In this document: in pieces, positions 16,965 through 26,517 of the stretch
How positions within the stretch are numbered: position 1 is the first letter of the stretch
Layout of the letters: each line of letters begins with the position of its first letter
From: Bacteroidota bacterium
GTDB taxonomy: Bacteria; Bacteroidota; Bacteroidia; UKL13-3
Length of the DNA stretch: 35,231 nt
Direction: 5' to 3'
Assembly: GCA_947491825.1 (NCBI GenBank)
Contig: CANLLM010000018.1
Span: forward strand, 1-35,231
Notes under the pieces: model-generated
Database searches by the model: none
The model's input: only the letters and a program-made list of their open reading frames with translations
What the model was told of the DNA's origin: nothing
Made by a program: the position numbers and the translations under genes

Positions 16965-18590
16965 ATGCAAAACCTTAAACTATGCAGTTGTTTATGCTTA
17001 TTGATTTTAATAGCATGTGGTAAAAGCAATAAGGTCGATTTAATAGTCAAAGGGGCTAAAATTTACACCATTGATTCTATGATGTCAATTGCATCAGTGA
17101 TGGTTATTAATCAAGGTAAAATTGTTGAAGTCGGCACCGAGGAGTTACTCAAAAAGTACCAATCCGATTCGGTTTTAGAGGCTGAAGGTAAGTTTATTTA
17201 TCCAGGATTAATAGATGCCCATGCCCATTTTTATGGTTTGGGTTCTTACATGCAAACAGTTGATCTAGCCAACACCAAAAGTTGGGATGAAGTGATAGCA
17301 AGATGTGAAAATTTTGTATCAAAAAATAAGCCTCAATTTTTAACAGGCCGTGGCTGGGATCAAAACGATTGGGCGGTAAAAAATTTCCCGACCAATGATA
17401 AACTCAATCAGTTGTTTCCTGATATTCCGGTTTTGTTAAAGCGGGTTGATGGACATGCAGCAATAGCCAACAACAAGGCACTTGCATTAGCGCAACTCAA
17501 TACAAATACTAAAATAGATGGCGGTGAGTTGATAAAAAATGCAAATACACTTACCGGAGTTTTAATTGATAATGCGGTTGATTTGGTGCAAGAAAAATAT
17601 CCCAAGCCCAATAGGGTAAGTATTACAAGTTCTTTATTAAAAGCCCAAGAGATTTGTATTGATTTGGGTTTAACGAGCGTGTGCGATGCCGGTCTTGATA
17701 CCGAAGTGATTGAAGTGATTGATTCGTTGCAGAAATGCAAAAAACTATTCATACGTGTGTATGCCATGATTAGCGCTAATGATAAACAAGTTGATGAATG
17801 GTTGAATCGTGCGCCCGTAAAAACAGATGTATTAAATGTATCGTCATTTAAAATGTATGCCGATGGGGCATTAGGTTCAAGAGGTGCGTGTTTGCTTAAA
17901 CCATACCAAGACCAACACGATCATCATGGTTTAATACTTACTCCATTAGTAAAAATGGAAGAATACGTGAAGCGTATCTTTAACTCACCATATCAGTTAA
18001 ACACGCATTGTATTGGCGATTCTGCAAATAGGTATGTAATGGAGTTATATGGAAAATATTTAGGCCAAAACAATGCCCGCAGGTGGCGTATTGAGCATGC
18101 ACAAGTAGTTAATCAAAAGGATTTTTATTTGTTTGGTAAATACAATATAGTTCCATCTGTACAACCCACACACGCTACAAGCGATATGTATTGGGCGCAG
18201 TCAAGGTTAGGTAAAGAAAGGATCAAGGGAGCATATGCACTAAAAACGTTATTAAACCAAAATTTTTGGCTGCCTTTAGGTACTGATTTCCCTGTAGAAC
18301 CACCACAACCTTTTTATACCTACTATGCTGCTGTTGAAAGAAAGGATGCCAATCAGTTTCCTGAAGGCGGATTTCAAATGCAAGATGCTTTAACTAGGGA
18401 GGAAGCATTAAAAGGAGTGACTATTTGGGCAGCTAAAGCTGCTTTTGAAGAGCACATAAAAGGTTCGTTACAAAAAGGTAAACTAGCCGATTTTATTGTT
18501 ATGGATTTGGATTTATTACATGCTAACATGCGCACCATTCGCGATGCTAAACCACATGCAGTTTATGTTGGCGGTAAAAAGAAAAAATAA
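16965..18590 (+). CDS. Amidohydrolase family lipoprotein (Amidohydro_3, YtcJ-like)
   Basis: A 541-residue metal-dependent hydrolase of the amidohydrolase superfamily. It has a lipobox-type N-terminus (LIAC, Cys18), so it is probably attached to a membrane on the outside of the cytoplasm. The metal-binding motif DAHAHF is at 84-89; later hallmarks are DGHAA, a histidine in NTHCIGD, IEHAQ, and the C-terminal GTDFPVE. These fit the YtcJ-like group acting on N-acyl or formyl amides, but the substrate cannot be deduced. It lies 18 bases after the DUF4175 gene and is followed by a 131-base gap before the glycan cluster. Confidence 0.85.
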   Translation: MQNLKLCSCLCLLILIACGKSNKVDLIVKGAKIYTIDSMMSIASVMVINQGKIVEVGTEELLKKYQSDSVLEAEGKFIYPGLIDAHAHFYGLGSYMQTVDLANTKSWDEVIARCENFVSKNKPQFLTGRGWDQNDWAVKNFPTNDKLNQLFPDIPVLLKRVDGHAAIANNKALALAQLNTNTKIDGGELIKNANTLTGVLIDNAVDLVQEKYPKPNRVSITSSLLKAQEICIDLGLTSVCDAGLDTEVIEVIDSLQKCKKLFIRVYAMISANDKQVDEWLNRAPVKTDVLNVSSFKMYADGALGSRGACLLKPYQDQHDHHGLILTPLVKMEEYVKRIFNSPYQLNTHCIGDSANRYVMELYGKYLGQNNARRWRIEHAQVVNQKDFYLFGKYNIVPSVQPTHATSDMYWAQSRLGKERIKGAYALKTLLNQNFWLPLGTDFPVEPPQPFYTYYAAVERKDANQFPEGGFQMQDALTREEALKGVTIWAAKAAFEEHIKGSLQKGKLADFIVMDLDLLHANMRTIRDAKPHAVYVGGKKKK

Positions 18591-18721
18591 TTCTTGAATA
18601 TCTGTTGATTAAATCAGCTCAATATTTAACCTTTAAATGCTTTTATCCCTATATTTTATCCTCATTTTGCTATTAAGAGCCGATTATTTTTATATTGCAG
18701 ACTTTAAGCAAAATAATATAG

Positions 18722-19336
18722 ATGAAATTACTGAAAGACCTACACCATGAATATGTATTCTTAAGACGTATCAAAGTGATCTCTGATGAGATAGCGAGAC
18801 AAATGCCCGACAATGTAAAAATTTTGGATATTGGTTGTGGTGACGGAACCATCAGCAAACTAATCAGCGAAAAAAAGCCTGGTATTAGCTACGAAGGTAT
18901 TGATATCATGGCCCGCCCAACTTGTGCTATTCCATTTAAAGAATTCGATGGGGTGCACATTCCATATCCTGATAACAGTTTTGATGCTGCCCAATACACA
19001 GATGTGATGCACCATGTTCCGGATGATAATTTCAAAAATTTATTGAAAGAAACCATGCGTGTAAGCAAAAAGTACTTGGTTATAAAAGACCATTTATGGG
19101 CTAATGCATTCGATTTTCAAACCTTAAAATTCATGGATTGGGTGGGTAATGCACCTCATGGTGTTAAAGTTATTTACAACTTTAAAACCGAAAAATATTG
19201 GATGGATTTGTTTGATGAGTTGGGATTAGAAGTTGTAACCATGAACAAACGTATTCCTTTATACCCAGGAGTGTTTAACATGGTATTTGGAAGACAATTG
19301 CATTTTATTGCCGTATTAAAAAAGAAAAACAGCTAA
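18722..19336 (+). CDS. SAM-dependent methyltransferase (class I)
   Basis: A 204-residue Methyltransf_11-like enzyme. SAM-binding motif I is ILDIGCGDG (34-42); the acidic end of the second strand is in YEGIDI, and motif II lies near YTDVMHHVP. There is no membrane helix, so it is cytoplasmic. It is the first gene of a plus-strand cluster with a GT2 enzyme (nine bases later) and two large glycosyltransferase-like fusions, so the acceptor may be a sugar, a lipid carrier or a glycan. The substrate is not clear from sequence. No good TAnnTTTG promoter is seen in the 131 bases upstream. Confidence 0.85.
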   Translation: MKLLKDLHHEYVFLRRIKVISDEIARQMPDNVKILDIGCGDGTISKLISEKKPGISYEGIDIMARPTCAIPFKEFDGVHIPYPDNSFDAAQYTDVMHHVPDDNFKNLLKETMRVSKKYLVIKDHLWANAFDFQTLKFMDWVGNAPHGVKVIYNFKTEKYWMDLFDELGLEVVTMNKRIPLYPGVFNMVFGRQLHFIAVLKKKNS

Positions 19337-19345
19337 ACCTTTAAC

Positions 19346-20506
19346 ATGGAAAAGCCAATAGAATTGACCATTGTAATGCCTTGCCTGAACGAAGCAGAAA
19401 CACTAAAAGTCTGCATCGATAAGGCCATGAAATATTTAAACGACAACCACATTAGCGGAGAGGTTGTTATTGGTGACAATGGTAGCACTGATGGTTCGCA
19501 AGATATTGCACGCGGTTGTGGTGCACGTGTTGTTGATATACCTCGTAAAGGTTATGGCAGCGCGCTTATGGGTGCTATACAAGCAGCCAATGGTAAATAT
19601 GTTATTATGGGTGATAGTGACGATAGTTACGATTTTAGTAACCTTAACGCATATTTAGAAAAACTACGTGGTGGTTATGATTTAGTAATGGGAAACAGAT
19701 TTAAAGGTGGTATTGCAAAAGGTGCTATGCCATTTTTACATTACTACCTTGGTAATCCTGTGCTATCATTTATTGGTAAATTATTTTTTGGTGGTGGTGT
19801 TAACGATTTTCATTGTGGATTGCGCGGTTTCCGCCAAGATATTGTAACTGTGCTAAACTTACAAACTACAGGAATGGAGTTTGCAAGCGAAATGGTTGTT
19901 AAGGCTCAAATTAACAAATTAAAAATAATCGAAGTTCCAACCACACTTTCTGTTGATGGGAGAACCCGTCCTCCTCATTTACGTACTTGGCGAGATGGTT
20001 GGAGACACTTGCGCTTCTTGTTATTATACAGTCCTAAGTGGTTATTTTTAATTCCTGGTTTAACCCTGATGATTATTGGTTTAATTTTGTTCGTGCTTAT
20101 TCAGCAAGGTCCAGTTCAATTAATGAATATTCACTTTGATACCAATACATTGCTTTATGCAGGAGCATTCGTTGTAATCGGTTTTCAAGCCGTTAACTTT
20201 GCAGTATTCACTCGTATTTATGCTATACAGCAAGGTTTTTTACCTAAAAATTCAACCCTTGATAAAATCTATAATTTTTTAACCTTAGAAGCAGGTTTAA
20301 TTGTTGGTGTTTTAATTACACTTGCTGGTTTAGGCGGGTCTATTTATTCTCTATATTTGTGGGATCAACAAGATTTTGGGCAGCTTAATTACTCAAGTAT
20401 TTTACGCGTAGTTATTCCATCAGTATTTGCCATTATGATGGGTTTACAAACCATATTTTCTAGTTTTTTCTTGAGCTTCTTAGGCTTGAACCAGAAAAAA
20501 AGCTAA
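19346..20506 (+). CDS. Polyprenyl-phosphate-type GT2 glycosyltransferase
   Basis: A 386-residue family 2 glycosyltransferase like dolichyl-phosphate sugar synthases (DPM1/GtrB group). The GT-A domain (about 6-225) has MPCLNEAETL at the start, GDNGSTDGS, the metal and sugar-nucleotide motif GDSDDSYDF (Asp90, Asp92, Asp93), and NDFHCGLRGF, which is typical of this group. Four membrane segments follow (about 228-250, 270-292, 310-332, 350-378). It would load a sugar on a lipid phosphate at the inner side of the membrane, providing donor for a GT-C enzyme. The next gene encodes such a GT-C domain, which supports the assignment. All catalytic residues are present. Confidence 0.87.
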   Translation: MEKPIELTIVMPCLNEAETLKVCIDKAMKYLNDNHISGEVVIGDNGSTDGSQDIARGCGARVVDIPRKGYGSALMGAIQAANGKYVIMGDSDDSYDFSNLNAYLEKLRGGYDLVMGNRFKGGIAKGAMPFLHYYLGNPVLSFIGKLFFGGGVNDFHCGLRGFRQDIVTVLNLQTTGMEFASEMVVKAQINKLKIIEVPTTLSVDGRTRPPHLRTWRDGWRHLRFLLLYSPKWLFLIPGLTLMIIGLILFVLIQQGPVQLMNIHFDTNTLLYAGAFVVIGFQAVNFAVFTRIYAIQQGFLPKNSTLDKIYNFLTLEAGLIVGVLITLAGLGGSIYSLYLWDQQDFGQLNYSSILRVVIPSVFAIMMGLQTIFSSFFLSFLGLNQKKS

Positions 20507-20529
20507 CCTGTTTTTGAAATCAGTTACTT

Positions 20530-23499
20530 ATGCAAACACCTAAATCAGATAGCCGTTTAAGTATCATCTTGCCAATAAAAGGCAACACTAAACTTGCTTC
20601 GTACGAACAAATTTTGAATTCATTTAGTAAGGGTAAAGCAGATGTTGATTGTGTACTCATTACATCGTTAAACCAAAAATTTGCTGATGAGTTGAAGCAA
20701 AATACTGCATATCAAGATTTAGTTCAAAAGCAAAGATTACATGTTGCAAATAATTATACCGAAGCATTTTCACTTGCTGGAGGAGCAATAAGCTTGGTTG
20801 TAGAAAATACGGATACGGTTAACATATCTGCATTGATTGGTGCGGCTCAAGCCAAACGAAAAAAAATGCGTAACAATGTATTTTATTTCGGTTCTTATTT
20901 CTTAAAGGAGAGTACCAATAAAAATGGGTTAGTGCAAAAAATAAGTAATGCCCTTTACAATAATTTTGTTCGTTTTCTTACTACAAGTAATGTTAATGAT
21001 AACCAAAGCGGAGTAATTATCGTTAATACTGATTTCGCAAAACAAACTTTTGAAACCAAACTTAGTACAGCAAAGAACTATTTTGAAATTGCCAACCAAG
21101 TTGGTGCACATAAAATTAATGCAGAAGATGTTGCGCTAATTGCCGATAAAAATAGTCCTTCAGGCAGCATGCTTAGCCTATTTACATTGCCATTAATATC
21201 ATTATTTTTAAGCTTTAAGTTTTTTGTACTTTCTGCTTTGTATGAAATCAAAACAAATGCCCCAAAGCCTGATAATAAAGGTAATGCCCCAGCTTTTCGT
21301 ATGGTTTTTTATGTACTTGTTCTTGGTTTTTGCGTAGCTTATCCTTTGTTAAGTCAGCAATATGGAATGACTTGGGATGAGAAACAACATGATGAATACA
21401 GTAAGGTAGCCTACAACTGGGTAACGAGTTTTGGTGAAGACACCACCGCATTAAGCGAGCCGGTGGGTAGTCAAGATTATGTGCGCCAAATATTCAGACA
21501 TTATGGGGAGCACATGAATTTAATATCTGCACTTATCTACAACACGTTTGATACCGACCCCTACGATACCCGTCACTTTATTATTTCTTTGTACGGTTTG
21601 TTTGGGTTAATATGTATTGGGTTAACCGTAAAAGCACTTACCAGTTGGCGAGGTGCAATTGTTGCCATGTTATTTGTTGGTCTTAACCCAAGTTGGATGG
21701 GCTTTAGTATGAACAACCCAACGGATATTCCTTTTGCAGTAGGCTTTGCTGTTTCGGGATATTTTATGGTGCGTGTTTTGCAAAATATGCCTAATCCCAA
21801 ACGTAAGCACATTAGCTGGTTGGGTATTGGTGTGGGTATTGGTATTGGTAGTCGTGTGGGTGCAATTTTAATAATTGCTTACATGGCGCTTTTTTTAGGT
21901 GTACAATGGTTGTGGTATTGTATCAAAAACAAAAAGGGAGTTTTTAGTGAAGGGGTATTAACTTACCTAAAAACTTTTTTAAGTATTGCCGGATTGGGTT
22001 ATTTATTTGGCATATCGCTATGGCCTTATGCATTAAGTAATCCGTTTAAAAATGTATACATCGCATTTAAAAAGTCGAGCGAAAACGCATTTTATGCAAA
22101 CAATACCGAGTTGTTTGAAGGAACAAGGATGTACATGCTAACCGAAGCGCCAGGATATTATGTTGTTAAATTTTTAAGCATAGGTAATCCCATTTATTTA
22201 TTAGCAGGCATAGGTTTAACACTGTTGTTGCTAAACTGGATTCGTAAATATGTTAACATTGGCTATGTATTGATGTTTTTATTTATGATGGCATTTCCTG
22301 TGGCTTGGGCCGAGTTTACCGATTTAAATTATTACAATGGATGGAGACATTATTTGTTTGTATTGCCATCAATGGTTGTTCTTTCTGCAATGTCATATGA
22401 GTTTTTGCTTAATGCCCTAAAAAATAAATTTGCGCAAATTGGAGTCGTAATTATTTTGGGCGTTGCATTTGCTAAACCATTGTTTTGGATGGTAAAAAAT
22501 CATCCTAACCAATATGTATATTTTAACGAGTTTGTTGGTGGCATAAATGGTGCATATGCTAATTATGAAACTGATTATTACAGTAACTCTTGTCGCGCAG
22601 CAGCAGAGTGGATTGCTCAGCAAGAGCCAAATAAGAAAGTATTAATTGGTATCAATAATGAGCCTTTAACAGCTTCTTATTATGGTCATCGCATCAACCC
22701 AAATTTAGATTTCTTTTGGGTGCGTGAGTACGAGGAGTTTAAACCTCGTTGGGATTATTTGATTTTAACCAGCCGCTCGTATAGTAAAAATGAACTATTA
22801 AATGGTGCATTTCCTCCAAAGGGAACCGTACATGTTATAAAAGTGGATGATGTGCCCTTGTGTGTAATTGTAAAACGAGAAAATAACTACATGCCTGATG
22901 GTTATGAAGCATTGGCCCGCAGAAGTGCAGATACCGCAATAACGTACTTTAATAAAGCAGTTGCATACGACCCAATGAATGAAGAGGCCCATCGCATGTT
23001 GGGTACTGCATACTTATTTAGTAATCGTTTTGCTGAAGCTGAAAAAGCGCTTAAAAAGTCTATTGAAATTTACCCGGAAAATTACTCAGGATATAGCATG
23101 CTTGGACAGGTTTGGTATACCCAACAAAAACCAGATAGCGCTTTACCTTACTTAGACAAAGCCTTGTTTTATAAACGCAATGTAACCGAAGCATATTTTT
23201 ATGCAGGCCAATGTATGTTGCAAAAAAACAATTTTGCAAAAGCTGCCGAGTACTTTGAAAATGGGGTAAAAAACAATGGTAACATACCGGAAATGTTCGA
23301 AGGTTTAGGGTTGGCCTATCTAAACTTAGCCAATTACTCAATGGCTGAAGGTGCGTTTAACAATGCATTAGCCATGAATCCGAACTATGCGCGTGCTTAT
23401 TATTATTTGTCGCAAGTTTATCAACGTACAAACGAAAAGGCAAAGGCAGATGAGTGTATCAGACGTTATCAGAGCCTGGCAGGCGGGCAACCAATGTAA
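20530..23499 (+). CDS. Three-part protein: degenerate GT2-like domain, GT-C (PMT-like) membrane domain, TPR repeats
   Basis: A 989-residue protein with three parts. Residues 1-205 begin like a GT2 domain (LSIILPIKGNTKLASYEQIL) and contain NDNQSGVIIVNTDF near 156-168, which resembles the QSGFR-type motif of GT2 enzymes, but the Asp-rich catalytic motif is absent (the matching position reads VVENTDTV). Residues 212-645 have about ten membrane segments and look like a PMT_2/ArnT-like GT-C enzyme, with the first-loop acidic pair in TWDEKQH (Asp283, Glu284) and later GWRHYLFVLP. Residues 785-985 hold about five TPR repeats. It follows the lipid-sugar synthase gene by 23 bases, so it may use the lipid-linked sugar made there. 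The sugar acceptor and the role of the first domain are not known. Confidence 0.75.
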   Translation: MQTPKSDSRLSIILPIKGNTKLASYEQILNSFSKGKADVDCVLITSLNQKFADELKQNTAYQDLVQKQRLHVANNYTEAFSLAGGAISLVVENTDTVNISALIGAAQAKRKKMRNNVFYFGSYFLKESTNKNGLVQKISNALYNNFVRFLTTSNVNDNQSGVIIVNTDFAKQTFETKLSTAKNYFEIANQVGAHKINAEDVALIADKNSPSGSMLSLFTLPLISLFLSFKFFVLSALYEIKTNAPKPDNKGNAPAFRMVFYVLVLGFCVAYPLLSQQYGMTWDEKQHDEYSKVAYNWVTSFGEDTTALSEPVGSQDYVRQIFRHYGEHMNLISALIYNTFDTDPYDTRHFIISLYGLFGLICIGLTVKALTSWRGAIVAMLFVGLNPSWMGFSMNNPTDIPFAVGFAVSGYFMVRVLQNMPNPKRKHISWLGIGVGIGIGSRVGAILIIAYMALFLGVQWLWYCIKNKKGVFSEGVLTYLKTFLSIAGLGYLFGISLWPYALSNPFKNVYIAFKKSSENAFYANNTELFEGTRMYMLTEAPGYYVVKFLSIGNPIYLLAGIGLTLLLLNWIRKYVNIGYVLMFLFMMAFPVAWAEFTDLNYYNGWRHYLFVLPSMVVLSAMSYEFLLNALKNKFAQIGVVIILGVAFAKPLFWMVKNHPNQYVYFNEFVGGINGAYANYETDYYSNSCRAAAEWIAQQEPNKKVLIGINNEPLTASYYGHRINPNLDFFWVREYEEFKPRWDYLILTSRSYSKNELLNGAFPPKGTVHVIKVDDVPLCVIVKRENNYMPDGYEALARRSADTAITYFNKAVAYDPMNEEAHRMLGTAYLFSNRFAEAEKALKKSIEIYPENYSGYSMLGQVWYTQQKPDSALPYLDKALFYKRNVTEAYFYAGQCMLQKNNFAKAAEYFENGVKNNGNIPEMFEGLGLAYLNLANYSMAEGAFNNALAMNPNYARAYYYLSQVYQRTNEKAKADECIRRYQSLAGGQPM

Positions 23500-23552
23500 T
23501 AATACCAAATGTTACATATCAACGTTTAAGTTTAATAGTATAAAACACGCAC

Positions 23553-25511
23553 ATGCAGTTATCTGTAATTATTGTTAACTATAACGTAAAGTATTTTCTC
23601 GAACAAGCGTTGCATAGCGTATACAAAGCCATGCACGGTGTTAATGGAGAAGTGTTTGTGGTTGACAACAACTCCGCAGATGGTAGCTGCGAAATGGTTC
23701 TTAGAAAATTTCCCCAAACCGTTGTAATAGAAAATAAATCGAATACGGGTTTTAGTGTGGCTAATAATCAAGCCATAAAACAAGCAACGGGTAAGTATGT
23801 ACTGTTGTTAAATCCCGATACGGTTGTTGAAGAAGATTGCTTTAGACGTTGTATCGATTTTATGGATACACAACAAGATGCAGGCGCTTTAGGTGTTAAG
23901 ATGATTGATGGTAAAGGTAAGTTTTTACCTGAATCAAAACGCAGTTTGCCTACACCAAAGGTCGCATTTTATAAGATGTTTGGATTTGCATCTGTTTTTC
24001 CTAAATCAAAAACGTTTGGAAAATACCACTTGGGTTTTTTAAGCAATGATGATGTGCATGAAGTGGAAGTTTTATCAGGTGCTTTTATGTTTATACGCAA
24101 AGCTACATTAGATAAAATTGGTTTATTAGACGAAGATTACTTTATGTATGGCGAAGACATTGATTTATCTTATCGCATAACACAAGGCGGTTATAAAAAC
24201 TACTATTTTCCAAATACAACCATTATACATTATAAAGGCGAAAGCACAAAAAAAACCAGTGTAAATTATGTATTTGTGTTTTATAGGGCGATGATCATTT
24301 TTGCTCAAAAACACTATAGCAACAAGCATGCAAAGCTTTTTAGTTTCCTGATTAGTTTTGCCATATACATACGTGCAGGAATTTCTTTAGTTGGAAGGTT
24401 TTTTCAAATTGCGCATCTTATGATTATGGATGCCACTTGCATGTATGCAGGTATTTATCTTATAAAGTTATATTGGGAACGTAACCATAAATTTGTAGAA
24501 GGAGGCTCTTACCCCATAGAGTTTATGTTGGTTAATGCGAGCATATATACCATCATCTGGGTGTTTGGTTTATACCTATCGGGCGCGTACGAAAAACCAC
24601 GATCTACAACGGCTGTAGTAAAAGGGATTTTATTTGGTTTAATAGGTATTAGTTTAGTTTATGCTTTTGCGCCATTAAGCTACCGTTTTTCTAGAGCCAT
24701 TATTATGCTGGGGTTTGTTTGGGCTTTAATTGGTGCCTATTTAAATAGGTTAATATTATATGTAGCCAAGTTTAAGAAGATTGATTTGGCAATGGCATAT
24801 GATACGACAACCATAATTGTTGGAGGTAAAAAAGAGGCTTCGCGTGTGCAGGATTTATTAAATAAAACAAAAGCCAACTGTAAGGTTGCTGGTTATGTAG
24901 CCGTTGGTAATGATATTGAACAAGGCGATGATTATTTAGGTGATGTTTCGCGACTACGAGACATCGTACAGGTGTTCAATGCTGAGGAAATTATATTTTG
25001 TTCTAAAGACATTTCTGCCACTCAAATTATTCAATGGATGAGTGGTGTTAACCTTCTTGGTGTGCAATACAAAATTGTTCCCGAAGAAAGCTCATTCATT
25101 ATTGGCTCAAACAGTAAAAACAGTGCAGGCGATTTTTATGCGTTGGATATTAGTATGGCCTTAAGCGAGCCACAGAATCAGCGTAAAAAAAGGATACTAG
25201 ATGTGGTGGTAACTATACTGTTAACAGTAATTAGTCCAATCCTAATATTGGTAATTAAACAGCGAGCTAAGTTTATAAAAAATTTATGGGAAGTGCTGTT
25301 TGGTCAAAAAACTTGGGTTGGATATACCCATTCGTTAAACCAAAACGCGCTGCCTAAAATTAAACGAGGAGTGTTATCTCCTGTAGTTAAATGGAATAAC
25401 CAGGTAGAGCCAGGAACAGCCTATAAACTTAATTTTATGTATGCCAAAAACTACTCTGTAGAAAAGGACTTGTATATTATCCTTATTTCGATCACCAAAT
25501 TAGGCAGTTAG
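23553..25511 (+). CDS. GT2 glycosyltransferase fused to Rossmann and degenerate phosphoglycosyl-transferase regions
   Basis: A 652-residue fusion. Residues 1-250 are a rhamnosyltransferase-type GT2 domain with intact motifs: VIIVNYN, VVDNNSADGS, NPDT (87-90), and GEDIDLSYR (Glu201, Asp202). Residues 260-415 hold several membrane helices. Residues 417-545 look like the Rossmann-type domain found ahead of sugar transferases (start IIVGGKKEASRVQDLL). Residues 553-652 resemble the end of a Bac_transf (WbaP/PglC-like) phosphoglycosyl transferase: a membrane segment RILDVVVTILLTVISPILIL, then NLWEVLFGQKTWVG, similar to QLWNVLKGDMSLVG. The catalytic Asp-Glu pair and the KFRSM segment are missing, so this part is probably not a working enzyme. 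The gene starts 53 bases after the three-part protein and ends seven bases before a convergent gene. Confidence 0.78.
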   Translation: MQLSVIIVNYNVKYFLEQALHSVYKAMHGVNGEVFVVDNNSADGSCEMVLRKFPQTVVIENKSNTGFSVANNQAIKQATGKYVLLLNPDTVVEEDCFRRCIDFMDTQQDAGALGVKMIDGKGKFLPESKRSLPTPKVAFYKMFGFASVFPKSKTFGKYHLGFLSNDDVHEVEVLSGAFMFIRKATLDKIGLLDEDYFMYGEDIDLSYRITQGGYKNYYFPNTTIIHYKGESTKKTSVNYVFVFYRAMIIFAQKHYSNKHAKLFSFLISFAIYIRAGISLVGRFFQIAHLMIMDATCMYAGIYLIKLYWERNHKFVEGGSYPIEFMLVNASIYTIIWVFGLYLSGAYEKPRSTTAVVKGILFGLIGISLVYAFAPLSYRFSRAIIMLGFVWALIGAYLNRLILYVAKFKKIDLAMAYDTTTIIVGGKKEASRVQDLLNKTKANCKVAGYVAVGNDIEQGDDYLGDVSRLRDIVQVFNAEEIIFCSKDISATQIIQWMSGVNLLGVQYKIVPEESSFIIGSNSKNSAGDFYALDISMALSEPQNQRKKRILDVVVTILLTVISPILILVIKQRAKFIKNLWEVLFGQKTWVGYTHSLNQNALPKIKRGVLSPVVKWNNQVEPGTAYKLNFMYAKNYSVEKDLYIILISITKLGS

Positions 25512-25518
25512 ATTAATT

Positions 25519-26517
25519 TTAGTTATCAACCACTGCATAATCAGTAACCAACTGATGTATAATTTTTGCTGTTTGATCTGGGTAGTTTATTACAGTAGGA
25601 CATCCAAAATTAATCCAACTTTTTACACGTCCACTGAAAGTATCATCAATTTTATTGATAACTGTTATACCAATTTGGCTTAGTGCTTCGGCATTACATG
25701 TTTGTTCGTACTGATTAAGCATAGGTATTGATAATACCTTTTTGCGCAAATAAATTGCCTCTGCCGGACTCTCAAATCCACCAGCCGTAACAAAGCCTTC
25801 ACACGAGGCTAAACTTTTTAAAAATTCATCATTTACAATTGGTTTTACATGAATATTACCTTTTGCATAAGATGTTTTGCTGTGCTTACTAAATACATGC
25901 CAATTTGCATCGCTAATCTTCATCAAATATGGAATCAAAACTTCATCAGAATGTGCGGGTAAATAAACTGTAAAATGACCCTCGTTGCTTGGTTCAAGCA
26001 TTCTTACTTCTTTACGAATAATAGGTGTATTAATGAAGGTATCGTAAGGTTTAAAGTGAAACCCTACTTTGTGCGGTGCTGGGGCGTAATGCTTTAAGAT
26101 GCTCTCGCTAATTTTGTTCCTCTTTATTGGTCTTGGTGTGAGCTTTGATAAAAATGCTGCTTGATGACTTAGGGCAACACATGGCTTGTTTTTTAATTTG
26201 CAAGCCCAAGCTGTAATTGGTTCAAAATCGTTTATTATTAAATCGTAATTATCAACAGGAAAAGTCATAATATCAGATAAAAAACTGAATGGTTTTAATT
26301 GCTTAATGCTGTCAATAAAGTCGATACCACCATTTTTCCCAAATGTATAACCAATGCCTTCTTTTTTGTATTTAATTAAATAGGGCAGTTTAACTTCGGC
26401 TTGATGGCCACTTACTAAAACATCAAGTTGTCCATAATTGATTAAATGAGGAATGACCTCTCTTGCTCGGCTAATATGGCCATTGCCTGTACCTTGTATG
26501 GCGTATAATATTTTCAT
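25519..26517 (-). CDS. GT-B glycosyltransferase (Glyco_trans_1_3, MurG-like)
   Basis: A 332-residue soluble or peripheral GT-B enzyme. The N-terminal domain opens with YAIQGTGNGHISRA, the glycine loop of this fold. The C-terminal nucleotide-sugar binding part has FVTAGGFESPAEA (242-254) and IPMLNQYEQTCNA, similar to MurG and UDP-glycosyltransferases. No membrane helix is seen. The acceptor is unknown; a lipid-linked or lipid A-type acceptor is possible because the gene overlaps by one base with an LpxH-like phosphoesterase gene. It faces the glycan cluster with only seven bases between stop codons. Confidence 0.82.
   Translation of the reverse strand: MKILYAIQGTGNGHISRAREVIPHLINYGQLDVLVSGHQAEVKLPYLIKYKKEGIGYTFGKNGGIDFIDSIKQLKPFSFLSDIMTFPVDNYDLIINDFEPITAWACKLKNKPCVALSHQAAFLSKLTPRPIKRNKISESILKHYAPAPHKVGFHFKPYDTFINTPIIRKEVRMLEPSNEGHFTVYLPAHSDEVLIPYLMKISDANWHVFSKHSKTSYAKGNIHVKPIVNDEFLKSLASCEGFVTAGGFESPAEAIYLRKKVLSIPMLNQYEQTCNAEALSQIGITVINKIDDTFSGRVKSWINFGCPTVINYPDQTAKIIHQLVTDYAVVDN

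Noticed and set aside
18591-18721. Promoter before the methyltransferase gene
   Set aside because: No match to TAnnTTTG with a TTG at a suitable distance; the AT-rich sequence alone is not enough to call one.
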